Positions 16,155 through 24,917 of a stretch of 64,000 nt of DNA are shown here, in pieces. How positions within the stretch are numbered: the first letter of the stretch is position 1; each line of letters opens with the position of its first letter. Origin of the DNA: Prevotella intermedia ATCC 25611 = DSM 20706 (GTDB lineage: Bacteria > Bacteroidota > Bacteroidia > Bacteroidales > Bacteroidaceae); NCBI RefSeq assembly GCF_001953955.1, contig NZ_CP019300.1, positions 310,001 through 374,000 on the forward strand. Direction: 5' to 3'. The translations under genes and the position numbers were made by a program. Under the pieces are notes generated by a model that ran no database searches, was not told the origin of the DNA, and was given only the letters and a program-made list of their open reading frames with translations.

Positions 16155-18032
16155 TTATCTTCCCATAAGCACTAAAAGTACATTTATGTCGCTTGGACTT
16201 ACGCCAGGGATTCGGCTTGCCTGCGCAAGCGTTTCGGGTTGTATGCGCTCTAACTTTTGGCGGCACTCTGTTGAGAGATCGTGTATTGCGCTGTAATCAA
16301 AGTGTCCTTTTATCTTGATGTCTTCAAGGCGGCGCATTTTCTCGGCAAAAGTGCGTTCACGTTCGATGTAACCTTTATATTTTATTTTTATTTCGGCTGC
16401 TTCTGTAATCTCTTCCTTTCTATTTGGCGATGATTCCAATATTTCTTTAAGGTGGGGTAGGTGGTCTGCTAAACCATACAAGCTGACACCTGGGCGTGCT
16501 ATAAGTTCGGAAATCTTAACCGAACCTTGTATCGCAGAGCTGCCAATACTATCCAGGAAACCATTAATTTCGTTCGATTTAATCGCTGTTTTATTGCAAT
16601 AGTCGATAATGCGCTCTATGTTGGCTTTCTTATGCAGCCACCAATCATAGCGGTCGCGCTTTGCCAAGCCTATTTCGTAGGCTCTTTCGGACAGTCGCGC
16701 ATCGGCATCGTCTTGACGAAGCAGTATTCTGTATTCGGCTCTTGATGTGAACATACGGTACGGTTCGTCCACTCCTTTCATCGTTAAATCGTCGATGAGT
16801 ACGCCAATATAGCTCTCGTCGCGTTTCATAATGAAAGGTTTGCTGCCTGCACATTGCAGTGCAGCATTCACTCCTGCTACCAAACCTTGTCCGCCTGCTT
16901 CTTCGTAGCCTGTTGTTCCGTTTACCTGACCAGCCAAGAAAAGTCCTTCAATAATCTTCGATTCCAACGATGGTTTCAGTTGTGTGGGGTCGAAGTAATC
17001 GTATTCGATAGCGTAGCCTGGCCGATACATCTTTGCATCGCGCAAAGCGGGTATCTTTCGCAATGCCTCTAATTGAATTTCCCACGGCATAGACGAAGAA
17101 AAACCATTCAGATACATTTCGTTTGTGTCCACACCTTCGGGCTCAAGGAAGAGCGGGTGCGTGTTTTTATCGGGGAAAGTTACAAGTTTGGTTTCGATAG
17201 ACGGACAGTATCGTGGTCCTGTGCTTTGTATTTGTCCGTTGAAAAGGGGCGAATCTGGTACCCCTTTCCGTAGGATTTCGTGTGCCTCCTCGTTGGTATT
17301 GCATGTCCAACAAGGCAGCTGTGGGAGCATTCTGTGTTGTCCGAAGTATGAAAACTGATGATAATCGTTTTCTCCCGGCTGTGCTTCCATCTCGTCGAAG
17401 TGCACCGAACGTTTGTCGATGCGCACAGGTGTTCCCGTCTTCATTCTGTCTTTCCGCACTCCCCAGCGCGTTATGCTTTCGGCAAAGTTGTGCACGGCAG
17501 GTTCGGCACAGCGTCCGCCTTCCACCTGTCGCTTGCCAATATGCATCAGTCCGTTGAGGAATGTGCCTGCCGTAACGATTACCGTGCGTGCGAAAAGTTC
17601 TACTCCCCATATCGTGCGCACACCTATGGCACGCCCATTTTCCACGATTAGCTCGTCGGCTTGGTCTTGGAATATATCGAGATTGTCGGTATGGTCGAGT
17701 ATTCTCTTCCATTCCGTTATGAATTTCTCTCTGTCGCACTGTGCTCTTGGGCTCCAGACAGCAGGTCCTTTTGAGCGGTTGAGCATACGAAACTGTATGG
17801 CTGTGGCGTCGGTAACAATGCCCATCTGTCCGCCTAATGCGTCGATTTCTCTCACAATCTGCCCTTTTGCTATGCCTCCCACTGCAGGGTTGCAACTCAT
17901 TTGGGCAATTTTGTTCATATCCATTGTTACCAAACACACCTTTGCGCCTATGTTGGCAGCTGCCGTGGCTGCTTCGCAACCAGCGTGCCCACCGCCAATG
18001 ACCAGCACATCGTATTTGAAAGTAATGCTCAT
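16155..18032 (-). CDS. mnmG: tRNA uridine-5-carboxymethylaminomethyl modification enzyme MnmG
   Basis: With MnmE, MnmG modifies the wobble uridine U34 of several tRNAs. The 625-residue FAD protein begins MSITFKYDVLVIGGGHAGCEAATAA, with the GxGxxG nucleotide fold, MSCNPAVGGIAKG, and the active-site cysteines in the GGRCAEPAVH and LPCWTCNTNEE segments. The C-terminal helical tRNA-binding domain ends QASRIPGVSPSDINVLLV. An in-frame ATG at 18053 was rejected because a TACTTTTG -7 box overlaps it and the canonical N-terminus begins at 18032. Confidence 0.96.
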   Translation of the reverse strand: MSITFKYDVLVIGGGHAGCEAATAAANIGAKVCLVTMDMNKIAQMSCNPAVGGIAKGQIVREIDALGGQMGIVTDATAIQFRMLNRSKGPAVWSPRAQCDREKFITEWKRILDHTDNLDIFQDQADELIVENGRAIGVRTIWGVELFARTVIVTAGTFLNGLMHIGKRQVEGGRCAEPAVHNFAESITRWGVRKDRMKTGTPVRIDKRSVHFDEMEAQPGENDYHQFSYFGQHRMLPQLPCWTCNTNEEAHEILRKGVPDSPLFNGQIQSTGPRYCPSIETKLVTFPDKNTHPLFLEPEGVDTNEMYLNGFSSSMPWEIQLEALRKIPALRDAKMYRPGYAIEYDYFDPTQLKPSLESKIIEGLFLAGQVNGTTGYEEAGGQGLVAGVNAALQCAGSKPFIMKRDESYIGVLIDDLTMKGVDEPYRMFTSRAEYRILLRQDDADARLSERAYEIGLAKRDRYDWWLHKKANIERIIDYCNKTAIKSNEINGFLDSIGSSAIQGSVKISELIARPGVSLYGLADHLPHLKEILESSPNRKEEITEAAEIKIKYKGYIERERTFAEKMRRLEDIKIKGHFDYSAIHDLSTECRQKLERIQPETLAQASRIPGVSPSDINVLLVLMGR

Positions 18033-18050
18033 TCCGCTTTTATTTTTCGG

Positions 18051-18058
18051 CAAAAGTA
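18051..18058 (-). promoter_or_regulatory. -7 box of mnmG
   Basis: On the minus strand this reads TACTTTTG (TAnnTTTG), 19 nt before the ATG at 18032. It decides the start by overlapping the alternative ATG at 18053. Confidence 0.55.
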
Positions 18059-18443
18059 AGAATTTTTATTGAATTATGCAGCACAATTCCGACATATTGC
18101 TATTGCAAACTTGTTTCCTTTTATAATTTTGGACATTGTGTTCTCTTCGATATGCTTTTTCAGCTGTTGTTGGTTGTGTTGCCGAAGAATATGTTTTTAA
18201 TAGTTAAAATAATAAAACAAACGCCTTCGAATTGTTAAATTCGGAACCGTGAAACACGCCAATACTTGCGTTTTTTCGCACAACAAGAAAGTTGATTGCA
18301 AATAAGGGCACTTTTTGCGTGCAATATTTATCGTTCTGTCAGTCAGCCGTTAAGATGCTGTTGTGGGTATATGTGTGAAATGAAAACGGCTTTTAGTTAT
18401 GGATTATAGGGTATAAAAAATGATAAAAGGAATAAAATGGTAG
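18059..18443. other. AT-rich intergenic stretch with nothing recognised
   Basis: This is the left part of the 714-bp gap between mnmG and the DUF2851 gene. It is AT-rich without a convincing reading frame, RNA gene or terminator. I looked for DnaA boxes because of the nearby parS sites and mnmG, and saw none that matched well. Confidence 0.5.
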
Positions 18444-18447
18444 GTGA

Positions 18448-18585
18448 AGGTGCATTTTTGGCAATTCAAAAATGGCTCTTTTGCAACGCAAAACAATGGG
18501 TTTTATAACACGCTGGATATTAAGCAGTTACACAACAGATACGCTTGTGAAAAATATTTACAACTATATTGTCTTCTTTTCGCCT
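18448..18585. repeat. Family A intergenic array, copy 4 (degenerate, two modules)
   Basis: Two recognisable modules, CAAAA-ATGGCTC-TTTTGC and CAAAA-CAATGGG-TTTTAT, are followed by the conserved flank ending cttgtgaaaaatatttac. The outer modules and opposite flank are lost or diverged. Confidence 0.65.
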
Positions 18586-18716
18586 ATTCCATAAGGTTTA
18601 CAAGAGCGCACAACGTCCCCCTTTTTCAATAAAGGAAAACAGATGAAAAGCGATTGCCGTTTCCCTTTTATAGCGGAAAAGCGATGAAAGTTCTTCTTTT
18701 TTCAGACTATTTTTTG

Positions 18717-18724
18717 TATTTTTG
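18717..18724 (+). promoter_or_regulatory. -7 box of the DUF2851 operon
   Basis: TATTTTTG matches TAnnTTTG, 22 nt upstream of the ATG at 18747. It supports that start over in-frame ATGs at 18654 and 18684, which lie upstream of the box. Confidence 0.5.
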
Positions 18725-18746
18725 TCCTCGTAAAGCATTACCGACT

Positions 18747-20057
18747 ATGGAAAAACTTATCCACTATGTTTGGAAACACAAACTATTTCCGCTTGCACAA
18801 CTCGCTACTATCGACGGGCAATCGGTAGAAGTGATAGACGTCGGATTGCCCAACAGCAATGCAGGACCCGACTTCTTTAATGCCAAAGTGAAGATAGACG
18901 GCACATTGTGGGTGGGCAATGTGGAGATACACGATAAGGCTTCCGATTGGTTTACACACAGGCACGACACCGACGCACACTACAACAACGTCGTTTTACA
19001 CGTTGTAGAACAAGCAGACACTACGGTACGGAAACAAAACGGCGATGTTCCGCCACAGCTTGTACTACCCGTTCCGCAAACTGTAAAGCTGAACTACAAG
19101 GAGCTGCTCAGTGCCGATGCTTATCCGCCCTGCTATAAGATTGTTCCTGAACTATCGAAACTGATGGTTCATTCGTGGCTGAACGCATTGCAAACCGAGC
19201 GGTTGGAACAGCGCACAACTGCCATCTCAGAGCGTCTGAAGGCTTGTAACGGCAACTGGGAAGCCACTTACTTCGTGTCGTTGGCACGCAACTTCGGCTT
19301 CGGAATAAACGGCGATGCCTTCGAACAATGGGCTAAGTCGATTCCGTTTCACGCCGTAGACCATCATCGCGACGACTTGTTTCAAGTAGAAGCGATATTT
19401 ATGGGACAGGCAGGGCTGCTTCAAGCCGATGCCCTACCTAAGCAACACCACGAAAAAGCAATTGCCGATGCATACTTCCAACGGTTGCAAAGCGAGTACA
19501 AATACTTGGCACACAAGTTCTTGCTCACACCGATAGACGCTCAACAGTGGCGGTTTCTAAGGTTGCGACCGCAGAATTTTCCGTACATTCGCATTGCACA
19601 GCTTGCACAACTCTATTACAACCGACGGTCGGGATTGGCAGAACTGATAGATTGCACCACTATAAAAGAAGTTACAGAACTGCTGCAAACACAGGTAACA
19701 CCCTATTGGGAAACGCATTATACCTTCGGCGGCAACGACAGCAAGCAGGCGAAGAAGAACCTGTTGAAAGCGTCAATAGAACTCATTATCATCAATACCG
19801 TCGTGCCCATCTTGTTTGCTTACGGCAGATACAAGATGTCTGAAAAGCTCTGCGATCGCGCTTTCGCATTCTTGGAAGCCCTGAAAGCCGAGAACAACCA
19901 TATTGTAAGAATGTGGGAAGAGGTGGGTCTGAAAGTGGAAACAGCCGGCGATTCGCAGGCTTTGATACAACTGAAAAAAGATTATTGCGACCGTAAGGAG
20001 TGTTTACGGTGCAGAATAGGATATGAATACTTAAAACAAAAGAAACAAGAACAATGA
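18747..20057 (+). CDS. DUF2851 family protein
   Basis: A 436-residue protein matching the Bacteroidetes family DUF2851, with the N-terminal pattern MEKLIHYVWKHKLFPL, GPDFFNAKVKIDGTLWVGNVEIH and a later HRHDTDAHYNNVVLHVV. The buried Asp/Glu/His/Lys pattern in these segments is nuclease-like in appearance, but no activity is known to me. Its stop overlaps the next gene's start by 4 nt, and dprA follows. The operon is DUF2851-thioesterase-dprA. Confidence 0.85.
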   Translation: MEKLIHYVWKHKLFPLAQLATIDGQSVEVIDVGLPNSNAGPDFFNAKVKIDGTLWVGNVEIHDKASDWFTHRHDTDAHYNNVVLHVVEQADTTVRKQNGDVPPQLVLPVPQTVKLNYKELLSADAYPPCYKIVPELSKLMVHSWLNALQTERLEQRTTAISERLKACNGNWEATYFVSLARNFGFGINGDAFEQWAKSIPFHAVDHHRDDLFQVEAIFMGQAGLLQADALPKQHHEKAIADAYFQRLQSEYKYLAHKFLLTPIDAQQWRFLRLRPQNFPYIRIAQLAQLYYNRRSGLAELIDCTTIKEVTELLQTQVTPYWETHYTFGGNDSKQAKKNLLKASIELIIINTVVPILFAYGRYKMSEKLCDRAFAFLEALKAENNHIVRMWEEVGLKVETAGDSQALIQLKKDYCDRKECLRCRIGYEYLKQKKQEQ

Positions 20058-20473
20058 AAAAAAACACTAATTACATCTACGAAACCCGAATGGAAGTGCG
20101 CGACTACGAATGCGATATACAAGGTATTGTGAACAACGCGCACTATCTGCACTACACGGAACATACACGCCACCGCTTTATTCAGTCGCTTGGCATCAGC
20201 TTTTCAAAGCTGCACGAAAAGGGCATAGACCCTGTTGTGGCTCGTATGAGCTTGGAATACAAGACACCATTGGCTTGCGACGATGAGTTTATATCACGAT
20301 TGGCGATGAAGAAAGAAGGCATTCGCTACATATTCACACAAGACCTTTACCGTGCAAGCGACGAACGTTTGTGCTTCCACGCCGATGTAACGCTCGTTAT
20401 ACTGACCAACGGAAAGCTCGGCGAAAGCAAGGAATACGACGAGGCTTTCGCACCTTTCCTGAAGCAAGAATAA
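20054..20473 (+). CDS. Acyl-CoA thioesterase, YbgC/FadM-like hotdog protein
   Basis: A 139-residue single hotdog domain. The N-terminal motif VRDYECDIQGIVNNAHYLHY carries the active-site Asp and the N-x-x-Y pattern of the 4HBT family. Such enzymes hydrolyse acyl-CoA or related thioesters; the substrate is unknown. It overlaps the DUF2851 stop by 4 nt (ATGA), so the two are translationally coupled, and lies 29 nt before dprA. Confidence 0.9.
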   Translation: MKKNTNYIYETRMEVRDYECDIQGIVNNAHYLHYTEHTRHRFIQSLGISFSKLHEKGIDPVVARMSLEYKTPLACDDEFISRLAMKKEGIRYIFTQDLYRASDERLCFHADVTLVILTNGKLGESKEYDEAFAPFLKQE

Positions 20474-20502
20474 AATAACAGGAGCAAAAACAAACAGAAA
20501 CG

Positions 20503-21633
20503 ATGAAGCAAGAACACCTCTATGCCATTGCATTGACACGCACAACAGGGTTCAATCAGCCTGCTTTGCTCGAACTGTACCAAAAGGCTGGGTCGGCAAC
20601 AGCAGTCTATGAGCATCGGAACAACATACGCGACATATTGCCCGATGCCTCGCAACACCTTGTGGAAGGACTGAAGAAGCTAAACGACATACTGCCTTTT
20701 GCCGAACGTGAATTGCAGTACGATGAGCAACACGGCATAGAAGTGCTTTGCTTCAACGACGATAATTATCCGCAACGTATGCGCGAATGTGCCGACGCAC
20801 CGTTGGTTTTATACAAGCGTGGTACCGCCAACCTGAACAAACAGCGCACACTGAGCATCGTAGGGACACGCAATTGCACGCCATACGGACGCGATTTGAT
20901 TCGTGTTTTCATACGTGAGCTGAAGTCAATCTGTCCCGATGTGCTCGTATTCAGTGGCTTGGCGTATGGCGTAGACATCTGTGCACACCGCGAAAGTCTT
21001 GCAAATGGATTGGATACGGTGGGCGTTGTGGCGCATGGATTAGGCACTATCTACCCACGAATGCACACCGAAACAGCAAAGGAAATGAGCCAAAAAGGGG
21101 GCGGAGTTATTACCGAATACACCACGAATACGCAACCTGTGCCCAAAAACTTCGTGCAACGCAACCGCATAGTTGCAGGTTGTGCGGACGCAACATTGCT
21201 TATTGAATCGGCAAACAAGGGCGGAGGACTTATTACGTGCAGCATTGCGCGCAGCTATAGCAGAGATGTGTTTGCCTTCCCTGGTGCTATCGGTGCGGAA
21301 TACAGCGAAGGTTGTAACAATTTAATTCGTGATAACGGCGCAAGTCTTGTTACTTCGGCTTACGATTTCGTAAAGGCAATGAACTGGGACAACGACATAA
21401 AGCTCGAAAAAGCACAACAACGAGGAATCGAACGTTCGCTGTTTCCCGACCTTACCGACGACGAAAAGGCGATTGTAAATGCACTGCAAAAGCAAAACGA
21501 CCTACAAATCAATATGCTTTCGGTACAGGCAAACCTACCTATTGCCCGCCTTATGGCTTTGCTTTTCGAGTTGGAAATGAAGGGAATAGTGAAGACAATG
21601 GCTGGCGGTTGCTACCATTTATTAGACTGTTAA
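20503..21633 (+). CDS. dprA: DNA-processing protein DprA
   Basis: DprA binds incoming single-stranded DNA and loads RecA during natural transformation. The 376-residue protein has an N-terminal SAM-like helical region, the Rossmann core (LSIVGTRNCTPYGRDL, SGLAYGVDICAHRESL, GLGTIYPRMH, FVQRNRIVAGCADATL), and a C-terminal winged-helix segment ending KTMAGGCYHLL. The length is normal. Its presence is compatible with competence, but no other com genes are in the window. Confidence 0.95.
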   Translation: MKQEHLYAIALTRTTGFNQPALLELYQKAGSATAVYEHRNNIRDILPDASQHLVEGLKKLNDILPFAERELQYDEQHGIEVLCFNDDNYPQRMRECADAPLVLYKRGTANLNKQRTLSIVGTRNCTPYGRDLIRVFIRELKSICPDVLVFSGLAYGVDICAHRESLANGLDTVGVVAHGLGTIYPRMHTETAKEMSQKGGGVITEYTTNTQPVPKNFVQRNRIVAGCADATLLIESANKGGGLITCSIARSYSRDVFAFPGAIGAEYSEGCNNLIRDNGASLVTSAYDFVKAMNWDNDIKLEKAQQRGIERSLFPDLTDDEKAIVNALQKQNDLQINMLSVQANLPIARLMALLFELEMKGIVKTMAGGCYHLLDC

Positions 21634-21675
21634 AGTCGATTTCACGGGGTTGAATGCTCCATAACGCACTTCAAG

Positions 21676-22620
21676 CTAAGGCATTCCAACCGTCTGCACA
21701 TACTTTTCTACCACCGCAGCCTGCTCCCGATAAAAGGCTTTCTGTTCCACTTCGCTCGCAGCAACCACCTCTTCCAAGCTGGCAGAGAGGTTCTGCATTT
21801 CCCACGTAATTGAATATTTGGCTGCTTTGCGTGCAGCAATACACTTCTCCAATTCGTATTTTGCATACGGTTTATGATTGTTGAACAGCAGATTAGCGAG
21901 CGTAAAGCGCAACCGTTGTCGGAATTTCTCTTCTCGCTGCGTGGCAATGGCACGCGTCAGTAAGGCTATTTTAAGCTGTTTGTCGGTTATCAACTCTGCC
22001 AATTTCTGATAAAGGTACGACTGATGGTGGTTTCTCAGCAAATGCCGATATATGTTTATCGCCTTGTCGCGCTTCCCCATAATGGTGTAAATCGTTGCTT
22101 TATAGCGTTGATTGTTCGGATTGTAAGGACTATGCTTCAACGATTCGGCAAGAATGGGGGCGGCTTTCAGTGCCATTTCCACCGTAGGGTTTCCCTCAAC
22201 TTCCTTGAACACTTTGCCAACAATACGCATTCCCAACGACTGAACGGGGTGTCCGTTGCTCTGTGTCATCAACCAATCGTCGTCGGTCAGCTTCTCTATG
22301 CCCCATTTGGATATGAAATCGAGAATAGAAAAAGTTGTACTATGGTCGAAAACAAACATGGCAGCGCGCAGCATCGTTGCCTGTCCGCGCAAACTACTGT
22401 CGTCCATAGTCGGATAAAGCCTCAACAAGCTTTGAAATATCTTATATGCTTCTTCCAATCGGCGTTGCTGATAGCGCAGCCGCATAACGTCTACACCTAC
22501 CCAAAACATCGCCATCGTGGTGTAATGCCCCTTGTGTGCCGCATACATAGGGCGGATAGCGTTGTACGCTTCTTCTATCTTGCCTTGCTTTCTCAGTTCA
22601 AATACGTCCTTCACTTCCAT
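21676..22620 (-). CDS. TPR-like helical protein of unknown function
   Basis: A 314-residue, wholly helical protein with tetratricopeptide-like pairs (VFELRKQGKIEEAYNAIRPM, QRRLEEAYKIFQSLLRLYP, AINIYRHLLRNHH). No signal peptide is present, so it is probably cytoplasmic and acts as a protein-binding scaffold. An ATG at 22656 is in frame but gives an uncharacteristic Arg-rich leader; MEVKDVF at 22620 is the better start. It is convergent with dprA, with a 42-nt gap. I do not recognise a specific function. Confidence 0.75.
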   Translation of the reverse strand: MEVKDVFELRKQGKIEEAYNAIRPMYAAHKGHYTTMAMFWVGVDVMRLRYQQRRLEEAYKIFQSLLRLYPTMDDSSLRGQATMLRAAMFVFDHSTTFSILDFISKWGIEKLTDDDWLMTQSNGHPVQSLGMRIVGKVFKEVEGNPTVEMALKAAPILAESLKHSPYNPNNQRYKATIYTIMGKRDKAINIYRHLLRNHHQSYLYQKLAELITDKQLKIALLTRAIATQREEKFRQRLRFTLANLLFNNHKPYAKYELEKCIAARKAAKYSITWEMQNLSASLEEVVAASEVEQKAFYREQAAVVEKYVQTVGMP

Positions 22621-22726
22621 AGTATCGCTCCTTTCCCTCTGATGTTTACATATCACAAAGATAACAAAAAATATTTACGATACACAATTCAGAGCATAAA
22701 AAACTGAAATTATGAATTAAAGATAG

Positions 22727-22734
22727 TACCTTTG
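22727..22734 (+). promoter_or_regulatory. -7 box of the YfcE-like gene
   Basis: TACCTTTG matches TAnnTTTG, 17 nt before the ATG at 22752. Confidence 0.55.
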
Positions 22735-22751
22735 TCGGCAAAAATAATGGT

Positions 22752-23291
22752 ATGAAATATTTATTGGTATCAGATATTCACGGTTGCCGTCCTGCCTTGG
22801 AAAAGGTGTTGAAGTTCTACGACGAGCAGCGTTGCGACATGCTTTGCATATTGGGCGATATATTGAACTACGGTCCACGCAACTCTATTCCCGAAGGACT
22901 CGACCCCAAAGGCATTGTAGAACTGCTGAATGCACGCGCCAAAGACATTGTGGCAATTCGTGGAAACTGCGACGGCGAAGTAGACCAAATGCTGCTCAAC
23001 TTCCCTATTCTTGGCGATTACCTGCTGTTGGTAGACGAAGGCAAGAAGCTGTTTCTTACACACGGACACGTATATAACAAGGAGAAGATGCCACAAGGGC
23101 AGTTCGATGCCGTGGTGTATGGGCATACACACCTGTGGGAAATTACACCACAAGCGGGCACAATCGTCTGCAACACTGGCTCCATTACCTTTCCGAAGGG
23201 AGGCAATGTGGCAACATTTATGACCTATGAGGGGGGTACTTTCACCGTCTACGATATGGAAGGAGCGGTGCTGAAGCAATATACGCTGTAA
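22752..23291 (+). CDS. yfcE: YfcE-type metallophosphoesterase
   Basis: A 179-residue calcineurin-like phosphodiesterase. The five metal-ligand blocks are all visible: SDIHGC (Asp8, His10), GDILNYGPR, GNCD, THGHVYN and YGHTH. E. coli YfcE hydrolyses phosphodiesters in a manganese-dependent way; the natural substrate is unknown. It is a single gene with its own -7 box and a strong bidirectional terminator. Confidence 0.93.
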   Translation: MKYLLVSDIHGCRPALEKVLKFYDEQRCDMLCILGDILNYGPRNSIPEGLDPKGIVELLNARAKDIVAIRGNCDGEVDQMLLNFPILGDYLLLVDEGKKLFLTHGHVYNKEKMPQGQFDAVVYGHTHLWEITPQAGTIVCNTGSITFPKGGNVATFMTYEGGTFTVYDMEGAVLKQYTL

Positions 23292-23328
23292 CGAAAGTCC
23301 CCACCCTTCCATCATTACGAATACGAAA

Positions 23329-23370
23329 CGAGCCGCTGTTCCTGCACTATGTGGGAACAGCGGCTCGCCG
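23329..23370. terminator. Bidirectional terminator
   Basis: A perfect 14-bp GC-rich stem (CGAGCCGCTGTTCC at 23329-23342, complement at 23354-23367) lies between the convergent ends of the YfcE-like gene and the thioredoxin-like lipoprotein gene. Confidence 0.8.
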
Positions 23371-23393
23371 TTTATAACGTATTGAAGACCGTT

Positions 23394-24548
23394 TTACAAC
23401 AGTGCTTCTATCTCTTTAGGCAGATTTTTTATCTGTGCAGGGTTCTTCACGACAATGTTGTTGCGGTCGATAAGATAGATAATCGGCGTTGCAGTGGCTG
23501 CACTGGTGTAGGCTTCGCTAATGCCTGTGTTGTCGTAAACGTTAATCCAAGGCAGACTCGCAACGCTTTCTTTCCAGAAATGCACGTTTTCATCGAGAGA
23601 AACCATATAGATTTCCAATCCTCTTGCGTGATATGCGTCGTACAGTTCGCGCATCTGCATAATGTATTCAGGCGACTCTGGGAGCGAGAAAGCGTGGAAG
23701 TTAAGCAACACTACCTGTCCTTTCAAATCGGTCAGATGGTGCATCTTTCCTCTGTTATCGCGCAAAGGCAAGTCGATTACGCCCGTTTCTTCGGCTCTAA
23801 TCTCCACTTGTTGCTTATTGGCAGACGCAATACGGTCGTCGCGCATACCCTTAATTGTAATATTGTGCAAGTTCTGTCCACGTTCCGAATGAGGATAGAA
23901 AGTGTCCCAACTCGTTGCTACCGCACCGAAAACCTTATTGTCTTTGGCGTCCTTGGCAGGGTTGAAGATGAGGCGTGCCGCATTGTTTACGACAATGAAC
24001 TGAAAGAGTGCAAAGTAGCTGTACGCCTTCATCGGTTCCTTGTAAATGTAGTTGAGGGCTACATCTTCCTTGTAAGTTTGCACAAGCACCTCTACAATCG
24101 AGTCGGCAACTTCGGGTTGATGGTTGTACAGTGCCTGACATTGGGTTTGCAAGTTGATTTGCTTCAACGCCAGTTCCTTTATTTTCTCGTTCTCATACGA
24201 CCCATTGACATCGTATTCGGTTGCCATTTGCGGATACTTTGCCGTTACCTTGACCGTTTCGGTAGAGTCGATGGCAATGTTTATAATCTGTTCGGCAATG
24301 CGCAAACGGTAAAACTCGGGGTTGTCAATCTTGTCGCCTGCAAACGAGAAAGCACCTTTCTCGTCGAGCTTCACCGAGTCTACGGTGGTAAAACCTGTCA
24401 GACCGTTGTGCTCAAAGTAAAGCACAGAGTCTTGGGCGTTACCGATTGTTCCCTCAACGTGAAACTTCTCGCCGACACAACTACTAATCAAAGCAGTCAT
24501 TCCCACAAGGAAACCGCCTGCAACTATTGTTTTGATTATATTTTTCAT
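23394..24548 (-). CDS. DUF4369/thioredoxin-fold lipoprotein lacking the CXXC site
   Basis: A 384-residue predicted lipoprotein with signal peptide and lipobox ALISSC (Cys24). An N-terminal DUF4369-like beta domain (VEGTIGNAQDSVLYFEHNG) and a helical middle precede a C-terminal redoxin/TlpA-like thioredoxin fold with VVLLNFHAFSLPESPEY and GLEIYMVSLDENVHFWK. In relatives the second beta strand is followed by WCxxC; here FSLPES takes its place, so no redox cysteine pair exists. It may be a binding or chaperone-like paralogue in the periplasm. It is monocistronic. Confidence 0.85.
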   Translation of the reverse strand: MKNIIKTIVAGGFLVGMTALISSCVGEKFHVEGTIGNAQDSVLYFEHNGLTGFTTVDSVKLDEKGAFSFAGDKIDNPEFYRLRIAEQIINIAIDSTETVKVTAKYPQMATEYDVNGSYENEKIKELALKQINLQTQCQALYNHQPEVADSIVEVLVQTYKEDVALNYIYKEPMKAYSYFALFQFIVVNNAARLIFNPAKDAKDNKVFGAVATSWDTFYPHSERGQNLHNITIKGMRDDRIASANKQQVEIRAEETGVIDLPLRDNRGKMHHLTDLKGQVVLLNFHAFSLPESPEYIMQMRELYDAYHARGLEIYMVSLDENVHFWKESVASLPWINVYDNTGISEAYTSAATATPIIYLIDRNNIVVKNPAQIKNLPKEIEALL

Positions 24549-24699
24549 TACGTAAAAATATGATTTATACGTGCAAAGGTAATTCTTTTAATGAAAAATA
24601 CCAAAATGAATGTATGAAAATTGTCGTCCGTCAGCCCCACCGATTGTGTTTATCCGCATTGTCTTTATAAAACAAAAATAGCACATTGTCGAATTACTT

Positions 24700-24781
24700 A
24701 CGTGTAAATAATTCTTTTTCAACGTGTAAGTAAATATTTCTTTACGTGTAAATAAATATTTTTCTACACGTAAATAATTTG
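24700..24781. repeat. Family B intergenic array, copy 1 (22-bp period)
   Basis: Four units start at 24700, 24722, 24744 and 24766, exactly 22 bp apart, each carrying a half-palindromic ACGTGTAA(A/G)TAA or ACACGTAAATAA core followed by a T-rich tail. It lies in the 369-bp gap between divergent genes; the rest of the gap is AT-rich without other signals except the -7 box at 24889. Confidence 0.85.
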
Positions 24782-24888
24782 GCAAACAAACAGTTTCGGT
24801 AGGCGCAACTCCCTTTCGGCAAGCAGAAAAGGTGTGGGCGATGCGCTATTTTCCGCACAATAAGTTCGCCATTGACAAGATAATGTTG

Positions 24889-24896
24889 TAACTTTG
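24889..24896 (+). promoter_or_regulatory. -7 box of the VanX-like gene
   Basis: TAACTTTG matches TAnnTTTG, 21 nt before the ATG at 24918. It overlaps the alternative ATG at 24894 and so argues against it. Confidence 0.55.
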
Positions 24897-24917
24897 TGTA
24901 GAAATAAATGCACTACG

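Noticed and set aside
18059..18716. Replication origin next to mnmG and the parS sites
   Set aside because: AT-rich, but I found no cluster of DnaA-box-like TTATCCACA sequences and no dnaA or dnaN nearby.
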